A stretch of DNA of 64,000 nucleotides, from contig NC_061776.1 in the NCBI RefSeq assembly GCF_022458985.1, positions 1,239,719-1,303,718 on the forward strand, read 5' to 3'. The notes below the pieces were generated by a model that had not been told where the DNA came from, did not search any database, and was given only the letters and a program-made list of their open reading frames with translations. Numbering within the stretch: position 1 is the stretch's first letter; every line of letters starts with the position of its first letter. A program made the translations under genes and the position numbers. Source of the stretch: Mugil cephalus. Lineage: Eukaryota; Chordata; Actinopteri; Mugiliformes; Mugilidae. This document shows, piece by piece, positions 42,993 to 54,100 of the stretch.

Positions 42993-45900
42993 ATGGTCGA
43001 CGCCTGGCAGAGCGCCATGGATCACGCTGTCGCTGTGGCGAGGAAAGCTGGCCAGGTGAGGCACACAGGTTAAGGGTCAGGGTTGTAGTAAAGGTCAGGG
43101 CTGGTTCAGGTGGTGAACATGTGATTAATGAATGTGTGAATGTTCAGGTGGTGCGTGAAGCCCTGAGTGAGGACATGAAGGTGACCACTAAGAGCTGTTC
43201 TGTTGACCTGGTGACTCTAACTGACCAGAAGGTGGAGCAGCTCATCATCCAGTCAGTGAAAGAGAAATTCTCTAATCACAGGTAGCTCCACCCCCTCTGC
43301 TCATAAGTGAATGAATGAATCTGTTTCTATGCCTGATGATCTTTGAGTGTCCATAATATCCACCAGGTTCATAGGGGAGGAGTCAGTGGCCTCAGGTGAA
43401 CCTTGTGTCCTGACAGAAGCTCCAACCTGGATCATTGACCCCATCGATGGAACGACCAACTTCGTCCACGCGTGAGTTTCATTTCAAAACATTTAAACTC
43501 TTCTTCATCATCTTCATCTGGATGTTGTTAACATGTTGAGAACTAATTAGTTTGTAGGCGTGTCTTTAATTTGTCTTGTTATGGTGGAGGTTGGGCTGTG
43601 AACATTAGTTTTTCTTTCAGGTTTCCTTTTGTTGCTGTTTCCATCGGATTCTCTGTCAACAAACAGGTGAGACTCAACTTATTGTTCCTTAACAAGTACC
43701 TCTTTCATTCCGTCTGGCTGTGCTCAATGGGGAAGCTCCTAACACCCAACCCCAACCATGAACCCAACAACCCCAACCCTAAACCCAACAACCCCAACCA
43801 TGAACCCAACAACCCTAACCCCTAACATCCAACCCCAACCCTAAACCCAACAACCATAACCCCTAACACCCAACCCTAACCCTAAACCCAACAACCTTAA
43901 CCCCTAACATCCAACCCCAACCCTAAACCCAACAACCCTAACCCCTAAACCCAACAACCCAACCCTAACATCCAACCCCAACCCTAACAAACCCAACAAC
44001 CCTAACCCCTAACATCCAACCCCAACCCTAACCCCTAACATCCAACCCCAACCATGAACTCAACAACCCTAACCCCTTACACCCAACCCCAACCCTAAAC
44101 CCAACAACCCTAACCCTAACATCCAACCCAACCTAAACCCAACACCCTACCCCTAACATCCAACCCCAACCATGAACTCAACAACCCTAACCCCTAACAT
44201 CCAACCCCAACCCTAAACCCAACAACCCTAACCCCTAACATCCAACCCCAACCCTAAACCCAACAACCCTAACCCCTAACACCCAACCCCAACCATGAAC
44301 CCAACAACCCTAACCCCTAACATCCAACCCCAACCATGAACCCAACAACCCTAACCCCTAAACCCAACAACCCTAACCCCTAACATCCAACCCCAACCAT
44401 GAACACAACAACCCTAACCCCTAACATCCAACCCCAACCATGAACACAACAACCCTAACCCCTAACATCCAACCCCAACCATGAACACAACAACCCTAAC
44501 CCCTAACATCCAACCCCAACCCTAAACCCAACAACCCTAACCCCTAACACCCAACCCCAACCCTGAACCCAACAACCCTAACCCCTAACATCCAACCCCA
44601 ACCCTTAACCCAACAACCCTAACCCCTAACATCCAACCCCAACCATGAACACAACAACCCTAACCCCTAACATCCAACCCCAACCATGAACACAACAACC
44701 CTAACCCCTAACATCCAACCCCAACCATGAACACAACAACCCCTAACACCCTAACAACCTTAACTGACAACAAAACCCTACATACCAACCAACCCTTAAC
44801 CCATAACTACCCCTAACACCCAACCCCAACCATGAACCCAACAACCCTAACCCCTAACATCCAACCCCAACCATGAACACAACAACCCTAACCCCTAACA
44901 TCCAACCCCAACCCTAAACCCAACAACCCTAACCCCTAACACCCAACCCCAACCCTTAACCCAACAACCCTAACCCCTAACACCCAACCCCAACCTGAAC
45001 AAAATAAAACATCATAAAAAATCAGCTGTTTCAGAGAAAATCAGCTTTTAAAATATATCTCTGATCTGTTTTGGATCCATCTTTATTTTACGTCACTCTC
45101 TACATCATCGGATTCGTTAGTTGCTTTGTTCGCTGTTAAAGAAGATGCAGTTTCAGGAGAAAATCTTTCGGGGGATGAGACAGAAAGGAGATTTTTCTAA
45201 CCCAGTGGCCGACGAGCTGGAGCCAGTGACACCGTCTGTGTCTCATGTGGCACATTCGTATGATATAAACAAACTGTTGTTGTGGCTCTGCTACTTTCCG
45301 CCTCACTCCACTGCTTGTCAGAGACGGTTTTAATTACTTCGCAAATTATAATGGATAATAAAAATATATTTTTGAAGCTATTTATCTCGGGGAAGAAATG
45401 ACCAATGACCATGTGGTATTTAAATCAGACTCACCTTCACAGGCGGCTGATTTAATGACTTCATCCATCTAAAGTTAGTAGTTCAGCCACATCTCAACTT
45501 TGCGCTCTAACATCTGTACAGACTTTCAATAATAGCACATCCTTTATTGTCCTTTATAATTTATAAAGTGACAAAAGTCAGACCCAGACATCAGAGAGAA
45601 TAAATTCACACTGGATTATTATCAGAGGACCTCTGTGTTACCAGGCTGGTAATTTGTGGAGTAGACGACCTCCGTGATTATTACAAATTACTGGAGGTCC
45701 CAGGTAAAACTGATCTTGTGAGAATAGGGCTCTAAACTTTTGACCAGCTAATGAGTGATCAGCCTATTTCAGTGAAATTGTTGTTTTCTATAAATTGCCT
45801 GCTCAGAATCTTGGTCTCTTGCTTTTGAAGCTCTACTTATAACCTATTTAAGATCTAACAGTGCAAAATGCAAATCCCAGTTCCAGATTCTTCCTTTAGA

Positions 45901-47840
45901 GTGCAGCTAGAATGGAGATGAACAGATTTCTCCTCCTAGTCTTTAACTTTATAAACTCGTGTTAATATCCAGGACCAATGCTGAACTGTTCAGTAGCTGT
46001 TCAGTAGCTGTTCAGTGCGACCACAAACTGATCCAACCAATCCAACGATATCACGTCTGGTGACACAACAGCAGTGGAGGCGTCCTGTGTTTAACAGTGA
46101 AACTTAAAAGGATGGATTTTGCCTTTGCCCATCGGTGTTAAAACTTATATAATATTTTTAGTCGAGAGACCTTTAAATTATCTTAAGTATGTTTAGTGTT
46201 TCATGTCCCCTCTAACACCTCTCCAGTCTCTGACTTTGTAAAAGTGAAGGTGATGCAGTATCTCCAACTGGATGAGGCTCTTTATCCTACCCTCTAGCCT
46301 AGCCCACTATAGCCTACCTCTAGCCTAGCTACCCTCTAGCCTAGCCCTTTATAGCCTACCTCTAGCCTAGCTACCCTCTAGCCTAGCTACCCTCTAGCCT
46401 AGCCCACTATAGCCTACCTCTAGCCTAGCTAGCCTCTAGCCTAGCCCACTGTAGCCTACCTCTAGCCTAGCTACCCTCTAGCCTAGCCCACTATAGCCTA
46501 CCTCTAGCCTAGCCCACTATAGCCTACCTCTAGCCTAGCTAGCCTCTAGCCTAGCCCACTATAGCCTACCTCTAGCCTAGCCTACCTTTAGACCAGCCCT
46601 TTATAGCCTACCTCTAGCCTAGCCTACCTTTAGACCAGCCCTTTATAGCCTAGCCTACCTCCAGCTGTATCACTGTCTCTAAGCGTCTGGACATGGGCTC
46701 AGGTGGAGTTCGGCGTGGTGTACAGTTGCCTTGATGATAAGATGTTCACGGCGAGGAAGGGGAAGGGGGCGTTCTGTAACGGAGAGCCGCTTCAGGTTTC
46801 TGACCAGACAGGTCAGTGAACGATGACATCTGTGATGCATCCTCTGAAACCAACCACGAAGGACTTGTTAAGAGCTTCTTATGTGTGGTTCTCCTCAGAC
46901 ATCAAACAAGCCATCATAGCCACAGAGTTTGGATCCTCTAGAGCTCCCGAAACCGTTGACAAAATCTTCTGCAGCCTGAGAAATATCCTGAGCATCCCAG
47001 TGCACGGGTAAGACTGCCACCGTGTCCCTAATGTTGCGGCATCCAGGTACCTTTGACAGACTAAGCGTTTGTTCCAGGGTGCGTGGTGCTGGCACTGCAG
47101 CCATCAACATGTGTCTGGTGGCGTCAGGCTGCGTTGAGGCCTATTACGAGATCGGGATCCACGTTTGGGACGTGGCGGCGGCATCAGTGATCGTCTCCGA
47201 GGCCGGTGGAGTCCTGATGGACGTGGAAGGTAAAGATGCTCCGACGACGCCAGCGGTCAGGCTGTAGATCCAACATCATGAATGATAACATGACACCAAT
47301 GATAAGGAGTTTTTAACCCTCCTATTACCTTCACACCTTTTATCCTTGGGCTCAATTTGACTCCAGCAATTTAAACCTCCAAATAATAAACATTACAATT
47401 AGGATAAATAATAGGATAATCCTAAATAAATAAATAAAAAGGACTCTCAGTGAAGGGCTGCATTTCTTTTGCATGAGTTTTCATTTATCGTGCGATTAAT
47501 TAATTTATTAATTACTGTGGCAGATCTGGCTCCGACCACATTTACCTGCCCATGGTTCCTCTTAGATCCTCGAACTGCCATGGAACAACAGGTTCAGATG
47601 GATGTTTCTCTCTTCTCTGTCTTTTCTGTCTCTACCCGGCCTTAGAGATGGGACCCTCCATATGAGCTGGTTGTGGTTCTATATGAGTAAAACTGACTTG
47701 AACTGTGTTCAGGAGGAGAGGTGGACCTGATGTCCAGGAGAATCGTAGCAGCCAACAGCAAGACAGTCGCAGAGAGGCTGGTCAGAGAGATCGCCTCCTT
47801 CCAGCCAATCAGAGACGACGCCCCGCCTCTGAAGGAGTGA
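42993..47840 (+). CDS. impa1: Inositol monophosphatase 1 (281 aa)
   Basis: A cytosolic Mg2+-dependent, lithium-sensitive phosphatase that releases free myo-inositol from inositol monophosphates. Coding exons: 42993-43055, 43148-43281, 43367-43471, 43621-43666, 46703-46811, 46899-47007, 47078-47229, 47713-47840; phases close to 281 residues (human IMPA1 277). All metal ligands sit at human numbering: E70 in [10 protein letters not shown]90 and D93 in [14 protein letters not shown], and D220 in [12 protein letters not shown]. The [10 protein letters not shown] and [17 protein letters not shown] segments place it with IMPA1 rather than IMPA2. The exon 3-4 junction makes A where human has R (VHA/FPF). 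The terminal codons ([13 protein letters not shown]-stop) form the first unit of a 40-bp tandem repeat that continues into the 3' UTR. Poly(A) signal AATAAA at 48108. Intron 4 is 3 kb with two arrays. Confidence 0.94.
43738..44995. repeat. impa1 intron 4 array (AACCCCTAACATCCAACCCC)
   Basis: About 1.26 kb of a unit of about 40 bp assembled from AACAACCCTAACCCCTAACA, TCCAACCCCAACC and CTAAACCC / ATGAACAC variants. C-rich and CCCTAA-containing, but clearly distinct from the riok1 intron 12 array. Confidence 0.95.
44996..46289. other. impa1 intron 4, AT-rich unassigned part
   Basis: No exon-like open frame with a recognisable product and no tandem repeat. A stretch near 45640-45720 (GTAGACGACC...GGAGGTCC) reads like part of an old interspersed element, but I cannot place it in a family. 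Confidence 0.4.
46290..46655. repeat. impa1 intron 4 array (CTAGCCTAGCCCACTATAG)
   Basis: About 365 bp of CTAGCCTAGC / CCCACTATAGCCTACCTCTAG modules, ending about 50 bases before the exon 5 acceptor at 46702. Confidence 0.93.
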
Positions 47841-48074
47841 CCGGCCAATCAGAGACGACGCCCCGCCTCTGAATGAGTGACCGACCAATCAGAGACGACA
47901 CCCCGCCTCTGAAGGAGTGACCGGCCAATCAGAGACGACACCCCGCCTCTGAATGAGTGACCGGCCAATCAGAGACGACGCCCCGCCTCTGAATGAGTGA
48001 CCGGCCAATCAGAGACGACGCCCCGCCTCTGAATGAGTGACCGGCCAATCAGAGACGACGCCCCGCCTCTGAAT
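47801..48074 (+). repeat. 40-bp tandem repeat of the impa1 C-terminal codons and stop
   Basis: Unit 1 (47801-47840) is coding and ends in the impa1 stop TGA. Five more full copies follow at exact 40-bp steps to 48040, plus a partial copy to about 48074. Each keeps CCAATCAGAGACGAC and CCCCGCCTCTGAA, with GAAGGAGTGA or GAATGAGTGA at the end. Confidence 0.97.
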
Positions 48075-49092
48075 GATGTCACATCTCCATGTTTATAGTT
48101 TGTGATAAATAAATTTTGTTAGAAACAATCAGAGACTGAATTTGTTTATGAAGATGAGCTGAACAAGACACCACGTAGTACTGTAGGTACTCTAGGTAGT
48201 ACTGTAGGTACTCTAGGTAGTACTGCAGGTACTTCCCATTCTCAGGTCTACTCAGGGTCTAGGAAGTACTTTGGGTGGTGGTACCTACCTACAGCAGGTC
48301 TTAAATGTTTGATGATTCATTGGAATAACACCATTTTTAACCGTCTCCTGATGTCGTCATGGAAATGGAGATGAATGCATGAAGGTATAATTTATTCATT
48401 TTATTTCTGTAACAGCTGAACACTTAAATGCAGCGAAACAGGAAGTAAAGTTGTCCTGACATTTATCTGAAAAGGATTCCGTGATTCTGAGAAATAGCGT
48501 GTTAGCATCGTTAGCATCGGCCATGAGGTTCGGGTCTGGACTCTGACTGGCTGTTCGTCCAATCAGAAGTAAGCAGGTGAAGCTCCATTGTGGGCATGGG
48601 GGTTCCTGGGGATAGCCATGTTGGGTGGAGGTGGGGCCAGGGGCGGGGCCAGACACTGCTTCCTGAGAGGAAGTCTATTGGTCAGCGTCTGTAGAGACAG
48701 AGAGAGCTGCGCTGTGATTGGCTGAAAAGAACAAACTCCTTCATTTTCATTATTTTCATACAATAACGTGGACATGTTCAGGCAGTTATTTCCTTTAGCT
48801 ACTTAGTAAAAATATGAAAAGCCCCGCCCACTCCCCTCGGTTGACCTTTGACCTCTCCTCAGTATGCGGTGGGTTGTTGTTTATAAGAAAAGACTGAACT
48901 ATTTTCCATAAAATAACCAGTAGGGCGATTGTCTTTGGTGGTGATTAGAGGATACAGACTTCCATTCTAACCCCCCCTGGTCCAGGAACCATATGAGGTA
49001 ACGTGGTTCCTGGTTCCTCTCAGTGAGGTTTATTGTCATGTGGTTTTGATTGAGCCAATCAGAGAAGATCAAGGAAACATTGTCAGGTCTAA
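48075..49092. other. Convergent impa1 / UEV-RBR 3' region
   Basis: The impa1 signal AATAAA is at 48108 and the minus-strand ligase gene has its AATAAA (TTTATT on +) at 49029-49034. 48178-48235 is a small GGTAGTACTGTAGGTACTCTA repeat. No gene was recognised between them. Confidence 0.6.
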
Positions 49093-51147
49093 TCAGGGTC
49101 TAATGTGGTCTACAAGGTCTCCCCTCTGCATGAGGTAATAGAATAGAACTTCCTCCAGGTAAATAACAGCAGATGAGTTAGTGTTTGGAGCTTCCAGGTC
49201 CTCATAGAGAGGACGTTTGTTTGTTGACTCTGTGTCAATAAAGTTGGGCTGAAGTAATAAACCACAGTAGGTGATGACATCACTGACCAGACGGAGACGC
49301 CTTAAGTACACAGCCTCTCCTTCCTCTGGCTTCCTGGTTGGCATGGCAACGCTCCATCGCTGGAGTTCTGCCTTTATCTCATCCAGACAGAATAGGACCG
49401 CTGGGTCGGCACGGCAACGGTTGATCAGCTCCACCAGACGCTCCTTATAATGCAACCTGTCCCAAGAGACGGGAGGACACACCTGAGACACACCTGGACA
49501 CACCTGAGATACACCTCAGACACACCTGAGACACACCTGAGATACACCTGAGACACACCTCAGATACACCTGAGATACACCTGAGACACACCTGAGACAC
49601 ACCTCACACACCTGAGATACACCTGTGACGCACCTGAGATACACCCCAGACACACCTGGACACACCTGAGACGCACCCACCTGAGATACACCTGAGATAC
49701 ACCTGAGACGCACCTGAGATACACCTGAGACGCACCTCAGACACTCCTCAGACACACCTGAGACACACCTGAGACGCACCCACCTGAGACACACCTCAGA
49801 CACACCCCAGACACACCTGGACACACCTGAGATACACCTAAGACGCACCCACCTGAGATACACCTGAGACACACCTGAGATACACCTGAGATACACCTGA
49901 GATACACCTGAGACACACTCTGTCTCCATCTCTATCTGTACAGAGACTTAGCTTTAATCAAACCAGGTTGGGGGTCTTACTGGGACCAGGTTGGGGGTCT
50001 TACTGGGACCGGGGTGGGGGTCTTACTGGGACCGGGGTGGGGGTCTTACTGGCAGTATCCCCGGTATTCCGGTAGAGCTGGACGTCCACAGGGCTCCTCT
50101 CGTCTGGTCTCGTCTCTGAGCTCCAGAACTGAACACGAAGCTGGAACATGAAGACACCTGTCAGTCCACCTGGGACAGCAAGAACCAGGTAAAGGGGACA
50201 AGGTCTCACCTGTAAGACCGGTGTCAGACGAGTGGTCCTTGGAGGGGTCCAACAAGGACGGAGAGACTCTGTAATGCTAGAGACAAGGTCCACCTGGTCA
50301 GTACTGAACCCCCTGGGTGGGGGGTTGAGGGGGGCGTGGCATTTCTCACCTGTAGCAGCAGGTGGAGGCGGGACACGCTCCAGTCCCTCAGGTGGTACAG
50401 GCAGTCCCTGGGGTGGTGGGCGTGAAGACCTTTGGATCCACAGTCCACTGAGAAGCTGCAGGTCTGAAGACATCCAGAGGACAGAGGACGTGATGAACCG
50501 TAGTTTAATGTCCACCAGGACAAGAGACAACAGCAACAAACCAAGACCAGAATACTGCACCAGACTGGACCAGACCAGAATACTGGAGTAGACCAGAATA
50601 CTGGAGTAGACCAGACTGGACCAGACTGGACCAGACTGGACCAGATCAGAATACTGGAGTAGACCAGAATACTGGACCAGACTGGACCAGACCAGAATAC
50701 TGGACCAGACTGGACCAGACCAGACCACTGGAACCGAGGGACCAGGGGTATTGGTAGTCCAGGTGAGGGACTTACAGATCCCAGAGTGAAGGTCTGACTG
50801 CAGCCGCCACAGAACTGATGCTGACACTGGCTGCAGGTGAAGTGAAGACATCCTCCTTTGGACAGGCTGAAGACCAACTGGCAGTTTGGACACTCTGAGG
50901 ACACAGGACCACATCAGACCACATCAGTCCACATCAGTTCAGAACCAGGTTCTGGTGGTGTAGGTGTTCTGGTACCGATGCTGTTGTAGAGCAGACTGGT
51001 TCTGTGGAGGTCCGGTTGGTTCTGCTGCTGCCAAACTCTGAACTGGTCACAGGATAAACCCTGATGCTGAGGGGACCACTGGAGAACCGAGAGGCCACGG
51101 GTTAGGTTCAATAATAATAACAATAATAATAATAATAAATAATAACA

Positions 51148-51191
<44 letters not shown>

Positions 51192-54100
51192 TAATAATAA
51201 ATATAATAATAATAAATAATAATAATAATAATGATAATGATAATAAATAATAATAATAGTAGTAGTGTTCAGTAATGTGTGGTGTGGTGCCAGGTTTGTA
51301 GTTGTGGTCTTACAGCTGATCTGCACTGAGAACATGTGCTCTTCTTACAGCTGGGACAATCCATCCTCAACCTGTCGGCCTCATGGAGCATCCCGAAAGA
51401 ACACTGGAACACACAACACCCCGTTACCACCACAGCAGAACGTTAAATGTTTTCTACAAGTGGGTTCTAATGAAGGTTCTCACATGTGCACACCAGCAGA
51501 AGTTGGGCATTTCCTGCAGAGCTCGGTCTCTGAGTTTCCTCTGGAAGAGTTCGTGGATTTGAGGAGGCAGGAAATGACGTATCTGACAGAAACAGAGAGG
51601 TGTTAGAACCAGCAGAACCTCAAACAGAGATGATCAGAACCAGCAGAACCTTAGTCCAGCCCAGACCTGTGTGTCCAGTAGGTTGAAGTAGTCCATGGAC
51701 TCTTCCAGCCCCCCCTGACCTCTGACCTCCGGCTGACCACACTGAGGACAGACCAGCTGATCCACGCTGCGCTCTTTAATGGCCGCCGAGAAAAACGCCT
51801 TAAAACAGGCCTGACACAGGAAGCAGGAGCAGTGGGTCATTGTGATGATCTGAGGACGGAACAGACAGGAATCACCTGGACTGGAGGTTAAATACAGGAT
51901 AAATAACAACAAGGATCTTTTAAAATGATTCACAGAATTGAGTCGTCCCCCCCGCCCCCCCCCCGTACATTCTTATGCATTTTATACAGTAACCTTAACC
52001 AAGAGATAAAACCATCACCATAAACCAAATGATCCACCCTATCAAACGTTAACTTCAATGTATCTGCATACATCAATAACGTCGCTCTGATCAGCTCGGA
52101 TAATGTTTCCATGTTTCTTTGACTCTATTTATAAAGCTCGGACAGTATCTTATAGTCTGAACAAAGCAAAGCAACGGCCTCCAGTTCTTTCACAAAGTCA
52201 CATCACTTTTTGGCAACAAAGACAGTATTTCTGATCGGCATGAGACTGGAAAGGATCCGTTAACAGTCAGTGTTAATCCATCAATCTCTGGAGAGCGTCC
52301 TGATCTCATCTGATTAACCAGCCAACTCCTCCAAAGACTCAACTTTTAGAGATCAGCTGTTCAGCTGATTAATGTCCATCATTGATATTTAGAGATTAAC
52401 GGAGCCTGAGGCTCCTCATGGAAACGTTGTAACAGAGAGACAGGAAGAGGAGGAGGTGGAGGTGGAGGAGGTGGAGGAGGTGGAGGAGGAGGAGGAGGAG
52501 GAGGAGGAGGAGGAGGAGGGGAAGATGAGGAGGAGGAGCAGGAGGAGGAGGAGGAGGAGGAGGGGAGGAGGAGGAGGATGAGGAGGAGGAGCAGGAGGAG
52601 GAGGAGGAGGAGGAGGTGGAGGAGGAGGAGGAGGGGAAGATGAGGAGGAGGAGCAGGAGGAGGAGAGGAGGAGGAGGAGGAGGAGGAGGAGGAGAAGAGG
52701 AGGAGGAGCACCTTGCTGAAGGAGACCTGGTCCTGGCAGATGGGGCAGCTGTGAGTCAGGAACCTGAGGGCTGATGGGAAATCTCTGTTCAGAAGGACCG
52801 CCTCCATGACATCATCAGGGCTGAAGCTCCGCCCCTCCATCGCCATGAGAGACAGGAAGACAGACGCCTGATGTGGAGGAAGTCGTGCTGCCACCTGAGG
52901 GACAGAGACCACTATCTATCAGAGACCATCCAAACCCCCTGTAGACCAGACACAATGACAGAGACCTCCCAAGACCCCCCAAGACCACCAGAGACCCCCC
53001 AAGACCACCAGAGACCCCCCAATACCCCACAAGACCACCAGAGACCCCCCAAGACCACCAGAGACCCCCCAATACCCCACAAGACCACCAGAGACCTCCC
53101 AAGACCCCCCAAGACCACCAGAGACCCCCCAATACCCCACAAGACCACCAGAGACCCCCCAAGACCACCAGAGACCCCCCAATACCCCACAAGACCACCA
53201 GAGACCCCCCCAAGACCGCCCAAGACTACCAGAGACCCCCCGATACTCCCCAAGACCACTTGATACCAACCAAGACCACCTGAGACCACCAGAGACCCCC
53301 CAAGACCACCCGAGACCACCAGAGACCCCCCAAGACCACCAGAGACCCCCCAATACCCCACAAGACCACCAGAGACCCCCCAAGACCACCAGAGACCCCC
53401 CAATACCCCACAAGACCACCAGAGACCCCCCCAAGACCGCCCAAGACTACCAGAGACCCCCGATACTCCCCAAGACCACTTGATACCAACCAAGACACCT
53501 GAGACCACCAGAGACCCCCCAAGACCACCCGAGACCACCAGAGACCCCCCAAGACCACCAGAGACCCCCCCAATACCCCCCAAGACCACCAGAGACCCCC
53601 CCAATACCCCCCAAGACCACCCGATACCCCCCCAATACCCCCCAAGACCCCCCAAGACCACCAGAGACCCCCCAATACCCCCCAAGACCACCCGAGACCC
53701 CCCAATACCCCAGACCCCGAGACCCCCAGACCCCAACCCCCAAGACCCAACCCCCAAGACCACCCGAGACCCCCCAATACCCCCAAGACCACCAGAGACC
53801 CCCCAATACCCCCCAGGACCACCCGAGACCCCCCAATACCCCACAGGACCACCCGAGACCCCCCAGGACCACTCAATACCCCCCAAGACCCCCCAAGACC
53901 ACCAGAGACCACCCAAGACCCCCCAATACCCCCCAAGACCACCAGAGACCCCCCAAGACCACCAGAGACCCCACCCAATACCCCCCAAGACCACCAGAGA
54001 CCCCCCAAGACCACCCGATACCAACCAAGACCACCAGAGACCCCCCGGTACCAACCAAGACCCCCAGAGACCCCCAGAGACCACCAGAGACCCCCAGAGA

